Origin: Emmonsiellopsis sp. PD_33
Taxonomy: Eukaryota; Ascomycota; Eurotiomycetes; Onygenales; Ajellomycetaceae
Assembly: GCA_032988165.1 (NCBI GenBank)
Contig: JANTQF010000232.1
Location: 1 to 54,723 of the forward strand
DNA length: 54,723 nucleotides
Direction of reading: 5' to 3'
Shown piece after piece: positions 34,023-45,200 of the stretch. The notes below the pieces were generated by a model, which worked only from the letters and a program-made list of their open reading frames with translations, ran no database searches and was not told the DNA's origin. Each line of letters begins with the position of its first letter. Position 1 is the first letter of the stretch. Both the position numbers and the translations under genes were made by a program.

Positions 34023-35589
34023 ATGGGCGTGCTTCGCTATTGCTGTGGGCTGCGTGACCGACAGCCCAAGTCTAGTACCGACCTAGAATCCGATGTCTAT
34101 CCCGTTCACTTACTCGACGACGCAAAGTCCTTCCGTCGCGTCTGCCCTTCCTACCTGTTCCGTTTTAACGATGTGCTTGATGCCGAGAGACTCTATGATT
34201 CTCTTTCAAGGCTGCTTGAAATAGGTGACTGGAGGAAGCTAGGTGGACGCTTCCGGCTCAAGGTACCGATCGATGATGTGTGAACGCGGCAAGAGAAACA
34301 TACTGATACTTTTTCGCAAGGCGGACGGGAGACTGGAGATTGTGGTTCCAAAACACTTCACGGTCGAGCAGCCAGCATTCACCTTCACCCAGGATGTCTT
34401 TCATTCCAGCATTGAGGATCATCCACTCGGACATCGGCTTGCTAAACCGACCAACAAGACCTCTGTGCACCCCTTGCATTTAGATACACATACCTTTGCA
34501 GGACCTGGTGTATCAATGAAAATCAAAAAAATGATTAAAAGACAAACGCCGTTAATATCACTCCACGTCACCTCATTCACCGATGCTACGATTGTTGTCT
34601 TTTCGTGGCCTCATGTTCTCATGGATGCTATGGGCACACGCGCCCTTCTGCACAACTGGTCTTTGGTCCTAAATGGCAAAGAAGAAGAAGTATCAGCGGT
34701 AGCCTCAGCTCGAGAAGATATTCTTGAAAAGCCAGAGCTTGAGGGCGAGTCACTGAATCAAGATTTGGTCATTGGGCGAAAGCAGATTACGACCGCCCGA
34801 CTATTGATCTTCACAACACGGATGGCCTTCCAAAGTATTTTCGGCCCAGGTTTCGAGGAGCGAGCCATGGTCCTTGAAGAGAAGCACTTCCATGAACTGA
34901 AAAGCCGAGCACAAAGTGAACTAGCCTCTGCAGTGGGCGACAAATCCGAGGCAAATGAACTCTTCATTACCGACGGGGATGTGCTTGCAGCGTGGACAGC
35001 TCACATGGTGGCTTTATCCCATCCCAAAGGACGCTCAATATCTTTCTTCAGTATCGTAAACGCCCGCTTCCGGCTCCCAGTTTTGCGAAGGAACCCCCGT
35101 GAGGAATACATCCAAAACCTCCTTCTAACTGCATATTTCAATTTATCACTTCAAGTCGCGAGCGGCTCCCTGGGCCAAATCGCTCTTGCTCACCGGCGAA
35201 ATGTCTCTGAGCAGTCCACGGAACAGCAAACTTTGGGCTTCCTTAGGATGCAGCGGGAGCACGTCAAGAAACACAAAGATTATAATCACAAACTCGGCGA
35301 TCACCGTGGCACGCCGATGGCATTTAACAACACCACAAAAGTCGACGTTCTCCAAGCTGTGGATTTCAACATTGCCGTCCTCAAGCAAGGCGAAGGAGAC
35401 GAGTCAAGGACCAACCCAATAGGGACCGCATTGTACTTCATACCAATTTGGAAAGAGAGTATCAATTGGTATCTCAGAATCAACTTCTTCCATGTGCTTG
35501 GGAAAGACCACGCTGGGAATTACCAAATCACCGCTTACCTACCTCCTCAGACGTGGGCCAGGATAGAGGAGGAGCTGAATGCGTTCTAA
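34023..35589 (+). CDS. BAHD-like (HxxxD) acyltransferase
   Basis: Exons 34023-34262 and 34321-35589, 502 residues. A 58-bp intron (GTACCG donor, CTGAT branch-like word, pyrimidine tract, AAG acceptor) restores the family continuity KLGGRFRLK / ADGRLEIVVPKHF; without it the frame stops at a TGA. The catalytic motif is HVLMDAMG (H178, D182, G185), the HxxxDxxG of the fungal transferase family (PF02458). A plain plant-type DFGWG motif is absent; the end reads NWYLRINFFHVLGKD, as in fungal clades. These enzymes transfer acyl groups from CoA to hydroxyls or amines, often on secondary metabolites. The gene runs tail-to-tail with a decayed polyketide synthase 150 bp away, which suggests a shared pathway. 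The non-canonical donor and AAG acceptor leave slight doubt about whether it is a functional intron or an early break. Confidence 0.83.
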
Positions 35590-35739
35590 AAGTGTTCGCG
35601 CTATCAGTGTAGCAGTTGAAGATAACGAAGAAGGCCAGATGCTGTTTGTTTAAGTTATTATTTAGAAAATGAGATCATTCGCAAAGACGCCTTGCCAAAC
35701 CTCACCTTCTATGCCTTGGTCGTCGTAGAAGCCGTGTCT

Positions 35740-36500
35740 TCACGCATCTGCAATACCAAGTACCTGCATCATTTGACCCTCGACTGTCGACAAAACCCAG
35801 CGTGATTGGTTGGCAGTCTTCTTGCTGAGCTCAGTCAGATGCTAGTGAGCTCCAGAATGTTCAAATCGCGACGGAGACTCTGGGCCAACCAGTTGCTGAG
35901 CTTGATGGCCACCAAACCTCTCGACGCCGTACATGTAAACTGGTTTGGCGATATTATATCAGCCGTGAGCACCGAGATAATATTGGCAATCTTGACGAGC
36001 AGCGACTGCGTCACTTGCCTCATCTATTGGCTTGGAGTTCCTCGATCGATCGATCGAGGGGCCGGTCGGTGTCGATTTCGTACTCGCTGTCCGCAGCCTT
36101 GCCAGCCTGGACGTTGGGATGCCAGAGGTAGGCAAAGGGCGATAAAGCGCAGTTGAGGTGGAAGAATTGCTGTTGGTTGATGCTTGGCTGCATGCTATTG
36201 TTAGAGAGGAAATCTAATGGCGGTATATATGATGTAGTGAGTGATGTACCGGTTGAAACGGACTTAGTACCGCAGCGACAGCTTTATGCTCCGCTATATA
36301 GGCGAGCTCCTAGATGATACAAAGGTTAAGGCTCTGTGCTGGGAGGCCCTATGACTGCCGAAAATGCATTAGAGCATCCCGATACGTGTTTGCTGCTGCA
36401 TACTTTGCCCGTGAGGAGAACCGATAATACCGGCTAGTGATGAGAGAACAATGAAGCAATCGAGGTTATCCGTTCCAGCTGTCTAGGAAATCTCACAAAC
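35740..36500 (-). pseudogene. Decayed, truncated reducing polyketide synthase (ketoreductase end + acyl carrier)
   Basis: Read on the minus strand, pieces in different frames follow the C-terminal order of a highly reducing PKS. First come LDCFIVLSSLAGIIGS (from about 36467) and AKYAAANTYRDALMHFRQS (about 36410-36354) of the ketoreductase. After an in-frame TAG (36351-36349) come GLPAQSLNL, a second TAG (36312-36310) and ELAYIAEHKAVAAVLSP. The carrier domain gives LVKIANIISVLTADII (about 36000-35950) and LVAIKLSNWLAQSL (about 35915-35870); a one-base change of frame falls right at the phosphopantetheine-serine site. The end, SKKTANQSRWV, precedes TGA at 35742-35740. No ketosynthase, acyltransferase or other upstream domain is seen beyond 36500, so the gene is truncated as well as broken. 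Confidence 0.82.
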
Positions 36501-37652
36501 TCTCATGTCACGCACATACCGGGGAAATGCTTCGAAGCATTTCCGGGTTGCCCTCGTGGCCGACAGACGTCATCCTGTTTCTGTGCGGCAGTGTAACTGT
36601 TGGGATGCTCGTATATTCTGTCGGTATTTTTTTGACTTGAAGCTCACAATAATGAAAGAATATGCGATCGATTGTAGCGGAGTTGATAGATGTCATAGGA
36701 GCTGTGTAGGAAGCCCATAAGAGAGATGGAAGCCCTTTGTAACGACAAAACAAGCATATCCTCTTCAAAAAGTAGGGGGAGGAAGTAAATGGTAATGTAT
36801 TGAAGAACATTGGCGGCTTTATCATCGTTGCACGAGGCGTCGTCGTTCTCTCCCGTATTTTGCCTCTTTGAAGCTTTCGTCCGGGGCAGTTCCTGGAGTC
36901 TCATCCGGATTAGTTATTATTTCGCGCTGCCCAGTTTTCCTTCCAGAGCCTAGCAGAATCGAAAGTTAGAAATAAAAGGCCTAGGAACAAAAGGAGATTT
37001 GGGGTCAGGTATCAATATCGCAATAAATCTCAACCGTTCCATATCATGAGGCATTCCATTCCCATGCAACAAGGCCTTGCCGAGCCTCGAGCATGGGAAG
37101 CAGCCGACAGTCGACTTGACAGCATGCAAGCCCAGCCACCACAATCTAGTCTCTGTCTGGGCCCATATATCAACAAGGATTCAGCTAGCCTCCAACCGGT
37201 GAGAGATGGGTCGTGTGCTTCATCGGATGCCGCTGTCCGAGGCTCAGAAGGGGGGGGAAGCAAGACAAGGTGAAGTCTTGTCCAAACACGCTCTGTGCAA
37301 TGTAAAAAGAACAGATATCTCCTCCATTGACCCCTCGAAGTATTTTGTTGAAGCCAACCCCCTCCCCAGATTTGCGTCGTTGCATCGCCCTAATTTGGCC
37401 TCGACAATTAGGGCTTTGCCAAGCACGTGCACCCGCCAATCACATGCCAGCGATCATCCGCAGCTTCGTTGGAGGCGAAAACATCTATTTTTGAGGCTGC
37501 GGACGACAACTGTTTCTCAACGCTTTCAAACACGGCCTGGACGTCATTCGCATTCTAGGTATTTTGCCGATGTTTCACAGACGGAGATCGCCTTCTGTTC
37601 CCGCCTCCATTGCGTTCGCACCGCGCCAAAGATATAGCTGCCTCAGAGCTTG
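36501..37652. other. Intergenic, end of the PKS relic to the DUF202 gene
   Basis: Immediately right of the relic, minus-strand 36508-36600 could still belong to the ketoreductase (it contains NPEMLRSIS). Beyond this I find no synthase sequence and no other gene. The relic therefore ends here by deletion or loss of similarity. Confidence 0.45.
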
Positions 37653-38679
37653 ATGCTCCCGTCGCATGCCCCAACATCCACTTCTCCGCCTGCCAAAGAA
37701 CATGAGATGCCGGGCGCCCTGATCCCACCGGAGCAAATGACGTCGACGTCTACCTCCGTCACGAAGCAACACCGTGACAGTTCGAGTTCCGGAACCAAGT
37801 CCGGCGCCGCCTCCTCGAGTTCGGGCCACTCGATCATCTCCACGCGCCGGGTACCCATTCCCCCTAATGAAGATACGCCCATAGTCAGCCGGGCGGGTAC
37901 CCCACAACGAAATTACCAGACAGCAGGAAATAGGGGCGATTACCCAGGGGATGATGGAGCGGGACGGCCTGATCGTATTCAGCAGCAAAGGCAAGACGCG
38001 TCCCCTGCTGAGCAACAACAGAAGAAACCCCCTATTCACGGTGGTGGAGCAGATGGTGGGAAGGAGAAGACACCGTGGTACAAGCCGGTGTTAGATAAAT
38101 ATGGCAGTCTTGAGTTGGAGAATAAGGGAAGTGTCGCGCGGGATCATTTAGCCCTAGGTATGTCCACGGTTACTCCCATGATAACCATGTACACAAAAGT
38201 ATAAACCCTGTTCTAACTTAAGCCAATCCGTAGAACGCACATTCCTTGCGTGGCTTCGCACCTCTCTCGCCTTCGCATCCATAGGCATAGCCGTCACCCA
38301 ACTCTTCCGCCTAAACAGCACCATCGCCGACACAGACTCAGCTTCTGAACCCTCTTCCCACCCCGCAACCCATCCACAAGTCCTTAGCCCCACCGAATTA
38401 CTCAATAGCCAATACGATGGCACTCTAGCCGCCTACGCGGAAAGTGGCAGACGACTACGCAGCCTCGGAAAGCCGCTGGGTGCCACGTTCATCAGCATTG
38501 CGATTCTCGTTCTGTTGATTGGGTTTCATAGATATTTTGAGGGCCAGTATTGGGTGGTCCGGGGCAAATTCCCAGCGAGTAGGGGCAGCGTGGCGCTTGT
38601 GGCATTCGTGGCAGGGGCGTTGATGGTTAGTAGCCTTGTGGTTATATTGACGATTTCCCCGGGAGCTATGGAGACATAG
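37653..38679 (+). CDS. DUF202 (YidH-like) membrane protein
   Basis: Exons 37653-38157 and 38234-38679, 316 residues; the 76-bp intron (GTATGT donor, CGTAG acceptor, phase 1) falls inside the signature, giving ARDHLALERTFLAWLRTSLA. The first 150 residues are Ser/Pro/Gln-rich, polar and probably cytosolic. Three membrane helices follow: about 174-193 (LAFASIGIAVTQLF), 247-267 (TFISIAILVLLIGF) and 285-308 (VALVAFVAGALMVSSLVVIL). DUF202 proteins are widespread; fungal relatives are often described as vacuolar membrane proteins. Function unknown. The ATG at 37653 is the first in frame. Confidence 0.88.
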
Positions 38680-40880
38680 GACGGTGATGGGCATGGATAT
38701 CTAACAGAAACGACCATCTTAAAAGGGGGTTGAAGGGAGAGCACGGGAGGTAATTTTGCTGCATTTTTGGTGCGCTCCAAAAGGAATGATTTCAACGCAT
38801 TCAATACAGCATCGGGCAGAGGGCAAAAAAGGAGGCATTCGCTTGATTTTGATTTTGATTTTGATTTTTGATTTTGTTTTTGATATACACGAAAACACGC
38901 CAAATACCCACCCACACGCACCGCTCGTCCACCAAAGCCACAAATCCGCTTCTTGTGACAACCATACGCCTCGATATCCCGGTTGTCGATCACGAATTCG
39001 CATATTTTTCTCGCATACTCTCTCCTCTTCATCTTTTATTTTGTTTGGCCTTGCTTGCAACTTGAACGATTAATGACACCCAGCAGACACCCCCTGATCT
39101 GATCTGATATTACAGCGTTTGATTTTCTTTTTTCTTGTTTGTTTTGGGTTGTTTCTTATCCAGCGTCTTCCTGATATACTTTGCTTGCGTCTAGCATTGG
39201 CGGGCTTCGTGCATCATTGGTCAGAAAACTGTACTTATAATATGTTTTCATTTGAATTCGATACTTTTTATTTACTCTTTTTTTTCTTCTGTTTATTCCT
39301 CTACTTGAGGAGATTATAGGAATAGAGGGAGGGCTGGCTCCGTGTTTAGCAACAGCGCTGGGGTTCTAATTTGTTTCCCCTACTTCATATGTAGATAGTT
39401 TACATCTTTTTACCTTCATACACAGGAGGGAGGGGAGGGGTGGGGGAATACGTATGTATACGAGTGCCAATTTGTTCCTTTTCTCGCCTTCTACAATGTA
39501 CGTACAGACGTATATACATCCTAGTGCAATATTTGCCCCGTCACTATGTTGCGCCCCTTTTTCATGATATGTGAGAGCGTATATAATATATATACCCCGT
39601 ATGTCCATCCATATAAGTAAGATATGTCCAACAAACAAACGGTAATGCGAAAAGAGAAAAGAAACCCTCCCGATCTGCTAGTTAAGGAACGGTTCAAGTG
39701 AAAGATGAGGCGAGGGAAAAGAGGGGGGGATAAATGAGAAGGGGAGAAGTAAAAGAGAAACGGGAAGACGAGATATGATCAGATTCGTTGAAGGATGGTT
39801 AAAGGGGAAGGAAAACGGTTTAAGAAACCAGGTCCATTCCCCTCCCTCATCGATGGCCTGCGGACCACCCCGCAATCCATGTATCCTAGTATCAGAATTC
39901 TTGCGCCACAATCGCAAAGAACGGATACAGCGCGAGGGATAGAGCACCGCTAAATCAAGTCATAATAATCATGCCAAATATGAGGCGCATGCGGAAAGAA
40001 GAAGATAAGAAAGGGGCTGTTCAAAAGAAAGACATTGCTGTAGATGACCCACCCTTCGAACAGAAGTATGACGAGAATGCGGCTTGGGTGGAATTGGTGG
40101 GAAAATAAAGCAGATGCCCTGAAAACCTTGATATAGTGTAAGCGGGGGGGTTGAACCATGCTACTCCTCAGGGGATAATCCAGCGGGTCGATTACCTCAC
40201 GGGCGCGTATTGTTTTCAAATATCCTGAACCCCACAATCCTGCAAAGCTGTCAGGAGATGTATGGTGTAAAGAGCGCGAAGCGAAAATAAAATGAAGAGA
40301 TAATAATAGTGGATAAAAGCGCAGTGAAAATGACGTTCATAGATAGATCCGGGTTTCCGCATCCTAATCCTCGTCTGGGAAAAGGTGAGGGAAGGAGAAA
40401 AACGTCTCCAAAAGGCCAAAGGAATAACAGGAAAGCAGATTCCCAAGTAAGATTTCCTAAAAACCCGTGGAGGATAAGCTACAATGGAGAAAATAAAAGT
40501 AAGTTGCGATAAATACGGACAATTCCACCAGCGGCCCAAATGCCAAAAGATCATTTCCCACCCCCTCTTCTCCCGCGAATTTGCATTTTTTTCATTGCGC
40601 CCGCTAACAAAATGACTCCAAAACCGGACATGGAAGAAAACAAACTTTGGAAGATAATGTGAAGCCCGAGACGGGTCGGACGTATATTTAGAGTATACGA
40701 AATGGAGGGAGGATGTGTCGCGCTGTCCAATATTTGTTGAAAGCGACTATAGTAGTTGCTGACAACTACAGCCGCAATGAGGAAACTATCGACAAGAAAT
40801 TTTGTTATTTCGTTTCGTGGTCGGGTTCCTGCCTTCTCATGATCTGCGCACGCTTTATGGAGACTTGAGAGCCAAATTGC
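38680..40880. other. Convergent spacer, 3' flanks
   Basis: 2.2 kb between the 3' ends of the DUF202 gene and the Zn2Cys6 gene. No gene recognised. A/T-rich tracts, short repeats and the GATTTT tandem at 38843-38876 account for most open frames. Confidence 0.45.
38843..38876. repeat. (GATTTT)n microsatellite
   Basis: About five imperfect tandem GATTTT units in the 3' flank of the DUF202 gene. Confidence 0.85.
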
Positions 40881-42261
40881 TCAAGGGGGATGCATGGATT
40901 GAGACAATGCAAGGGCGTTTGCCTCCTCCTGCTTCATCTGTGCATATTGGATGGGGTCCGCCGGTAACCATCCTCCTAGACCGTCGGGGGTTGCTCCAAC
41001 CATCTGTTGTGACCCAGGATTAGGAACCATTGCAGGCTGTCCTGGAAATGCATCCCATGAGGGATAAGCCGCAGCGGGTTGCGAATGCGTATAAGAGACT
41101 GGGATTGTAGATGAGGGCAACTCGGGTACTGCGCTGCTAGCTGCATGGACGTAGCCATCTGCTGGGGTAGTCATCCGGCGTTTAAACTGTTGCGGTAGTG
41201 GCTGCTGGTATTGGTTCTGGTATTGTGCGAGTTCGCCTGAGGCGAGTGTCATAGACCTTGTCTGTTGAATGCCCCAAGCCGAGTTATCTTGCATGCCAAA
41301 TGCAGCTGCTTCCGCGGTTGGCGGAAGGCCGCCAGGAGTGAGGGGGGTTCCAGGAATGGAGGAGGCGGATGGAAGCGGTGCTACTGGTGCACCTTGCGTC
41401 CAGAGAGCGTTGGTTGCGTCGCTCATTTGAGGCTTGGGCATCCCACTCGGCATTTGCTGGTCAAAATATGAGGCTCCTTCCCACGATACTGGCTGGTTTG
41501 GTGGTGGAACGGCATTGAAATCTTGCGTGTTGAGAGCATCTGTCATGGGGTCAGTGACATGTCGTTTCCTCAAGTGCCTCACGAGGCCTTAGGCTATTCG
41601 GGCATACCTGGGCTAAATGTCGACATGGGAGTCCCGGCGAAGGGACCGGGTTCATAAGGGGAGATGTCTTGACCCGAGTTCAATGGTACTGGTGGATATG
41701 GAAAATAGGAATCCTTCTGATCCATAATTCCTGCACTCCCCAAGGCCGGTGGAGATGACGTTATTGATGCCTCTGTAGATGTGGTTCCAGTCTTGGATCC
41801 TGCCCGAGACCGTTTGTCCACTGGAGGTTGTTGATCGACTGGGAAAAAATGGCATTCCTTCTTCAACCGAATACAATTCTCGCATCGCCCTTGTGTGTCG
41901 TCGGAGGCCAGCAGACATCGAATCTTCCTTCTTCTGCAATGCACTATCCCACAACGACTCAGCGTTCAACCATCAGCATCGAAAATACCGGGAAAGGAAC
42001 AGCAATAAAGGGTTAAAACATGACTGTCAGGCGCAATCGGCCCCTGAAATGCCTCTGCTGAATGGGTAGCTTACCACATGCGACTGATGTTCTATGATAC
42101 CCCAGCTTGTTCCGCTTTTTGTCTGCGGCAGATCCCGCTGCGGCAGCGTTATCCATGGCCAAGCCTTGACTGGTTTCCGGGATGTGCTGATCGTTGGACA
42201 TATCCATACATAGTTCTCCAGATTGGTATATCCCAGTACTGCGAGCGGTGCTGTGGTCCAT
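40881..42261 (-). CDS. Zn(II)2Cys6 transcription factor
   Basis: Exons 42261-42075, 41943-41608 and 41539-40881 join to 393 residues; the first intron (131 bp, GTAAGC donor) splits the zinc cluster between C62 and C65, a placement seen in this class. The binuclear cluster is C62, C65, C72, C83, C86, C93 with the basic stretch RRRKIRC and RLKKECHF. The TAA just upstream of ATG 42261 closes the frame and fixes the start. The remainder is Pro/Gln/Ser-rich without the large fungal-specific middle homology domain, so it is a short factor of the class. The last residues are KQEEANALALSQSMHPP. It likely acts in the nucleus as a regulator; the target is unknown. It lies 4.4 kb from the PKS relic, across the DUF202 gene, so a cluster-specific role is not supported. 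Confidence 0.88.
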
Positions 42262-45200
42262 CAATTAAGGCCGTAGGTGGACTAATCTGATGAACTGCAA
42301 ACTCGATGGCCGAATGCGACGGAAGAAGATATTGAATGTCGACTAGGGTCCGATGCCATCCCCAATAACAACTAAGCCCAGGTCTCTCCACGCCACAGGG
42401 AAGGCGCCACAGAGGAATCTTTAAACGGTGACCATCTGCAATCACAAATGATATGTGGGATGGCGCGATATATTTAGGCACTTGGGCGTTTTACCCCGCG
42501 GATGAGACCAAGGAGGTATGGAATAATCCGAAGAGTGGTTGGCGACGGGAGTTTAAACCAGCCAAAGCAGGGATGTGGACGATGAAAGTTCACAGCAGAT
42601 AAGAAGGAGAATAGTCTGAACGATATTCTGAATGAGGGGAAGGTAATCGATGACCCGAAAGCATGAAAACCCCCATCTAAATGTAGGAATTGAACGGAGC
42701 TAACCGTGGGGTGAAACGCCCAAGACTTTTCTGCTCGTGCGTAAGAGAGGAGCTACCACGTTAAAAACCAAATTACGGCCATGAGCAGACAAGAGATGTT
42801 CAGTTCTCAAGCCACTGGATGGGGCATCGGAGGGAGCTATGCTTCAAACAACTCTCCACAAAAAATTGGAAAACCGCGGAGCCACCCAACAAGTAAGTAA
42901 ATTGTAAAAGTAAGGAAGGAATAAAAAGAAAGTAAAGAGCAGGGCTTTTTTGCCCTGTTAAAGGACAAACATGGTGAGGTCTGGGACATACCAAGATACT
43001 TACTTTTGGTAGGACAGAGCAAGGCTTCTTTTTTTTTTTTTTTTTTCCAAACGACGGGAGCCATTGATTCAGGGGTGGTCTAGCCAATTCGACGGGGAAG
43101 AGGGGAAGGTCGATCAGCAATCTTGCAGATTGCCTCTGGCACAAGCGGATAACTAGGCTTGGGGAAATCCATACTCTGGAGACTTGTGAGGGCCCAGAAT
43201 ACTCGCCTGTGAAGTTCTGGCGCTTCTCCTCCCGAAGCCAGCCCCAATCAGTAAAGTACCGGGGCCAAAATGTCGGTAGGAAGAGCTCCGTCGATCCTGG
43301 ACATGCTTCAGATAGAAGTCATTGATGCTATTTGCAGCCTGCAAACCGCTCTACAGTGGGCGTACCACCCGAAGTAGCTATGAAGGGCAGTGTCCTTGTT
43401 GACAGGACGCAGACCAAGCTATGCAAATGCAGAAACCTGGTCGATTTTGGCACGCTGGATCCTAGCGGCTCAGGTTCGAGAAGTCAATTTGCGTGTGCAT
43501 CTATCTGGGGACTGGTGCAGTTTGAGTGGAATAAGCCCGCGGTTGGGAATCCACCAGCACGGCGCGTTGTCTAGGTGGCAAGGAACCCCCCGAAGCGGAG
43601 AAAAGAGCTTCAGGAGGAGCGGCGGAGGAGACTGGCAGTGAACATTCTCTCGACATCGGAAGAGTCCACAGTCTCCAATCCACAAAAGTAGCATGGATCA
43701 GACTAATTTCTCAGCCAAGCGAAATTGGAATGGTCAATGGAAATTTTGAAATTGGAAATTGGGGGGATTTGATACATACGACCAGGACGGTTGACAGGCC
43801 ATCACAGAGGTGTCCGCAACCCAGATGTTGTCTCGAGCAATGCCCGTCTACAACCCATTGGCATCTCACCAAGTAGTATGTGATGCGGTTGGATTTGACC
43901 TGGCGATGTTTTGACAGAGAAGTTGCAAACTGCAAAAATACGCACATGTGTAACTACCATGCCAAGCCGCCCTGCGCGGGGCTGCCCCGTGCGCCCGTTC
44001 TAAAACACACTGGACGTGGTACGCGGCTTATTTGCAAAACACAATTTGCAGAACAGCAGCCCCCGTCCTCGCTTATTAAGATATCAAGGAGCCTCGTTTT
44101 TGCCCGAAAAGGAGATCCCAACTGCGCATCATTCGCTCTGGAACTCGTGCGGACGAAGAGTCAAGCGAGTAAAAGGATTCGAGGAGGAGGGCCCAATGCC
44201 ATCTCACTTGTTTACCACAGCTCCAGGCACAGCGGGTCAGGGGCCCCAGGCCAAGCTGGCTCCGGGGAGCAAACACACCCACGCCATACTCCGTCGTCAT
44301 TCACAAACAGCTGGAGTTGTTACAGCAGGAAGCAGGAAGCTTGACAACCAATCTTTTGATCGACGTCCAAGGACACGCATGCCGGGGCTCCACTGCTCGA
44401 AGCAAGCGCGAATCTAAACGAAAACTAGGCCAAACGAACGCGTCTGAGACTCGCCTGGGTGGCCGCTGATTTTCAGCTTCCGAGATATCAGAACATTTCT
44501 GCGCCCTGGCTTACGGGTTTCATGCCAGTTTCGCTTCTCTACGCAGAAATACATATTGTTATCTACAGCATCAGTCCACGCGCCTGGCAAGAGAGATCAA
44601 TCTCAATGGCATTTGGAACAACATTTTGATGGAGTCTTTCCCATCCCAACAACAGACTAAAATAAACTCTCGTTTACCTCCAACGACCAAAGTTTTGGGG
44701 AACCTCGCCGAAACCTTTTAGTGCAAGGGACCAATTGGGTGCCACCCTCAATCTGCACGCAAATGGAGAACTGAACCCCTTCCCTGCGAAGTTGAGAGAG
44801 TGATACGAAATAAGCCAGGATGAAGCTAGATATGTCAATTCTTGTGCTCCATGCAGGCTGCAAAATCGTACGCATATTTCACTCGATCTCTGGGCATGTT
44901 CCGTTTCCAATTCGTTCAAGGTCCCAAGCACAACAGTTTCTTCCAGCCCTGGTCATTGCATTCCGGGGTCCAGAGCACAGATTTGACAATGTTCTACTTG
45001 ACAAAAAAAAATGCCCACCTACATGTTTCTGAGACAATGCCTACATCCCATAGGTCTGACGAGGATAAAATAACGTCTGCGCGAGCTCCCTCGTGCATCT
45101 ACTTGCGAGAAAATCCGACAGTGACCACCAACTTTACTATCACCGAAACAGAAAGGTCGCTGCAAAGAAAAGAAGCTAGGCTAAAGCTGGGGCAGAAGGT

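Noticed and set aside
35806..36156. Plus-strand 116-codon frame opposite the PKS relic
   Set aside because: The minus strand carries the polyketide-synthase signatures; the plus frame is its shadow.
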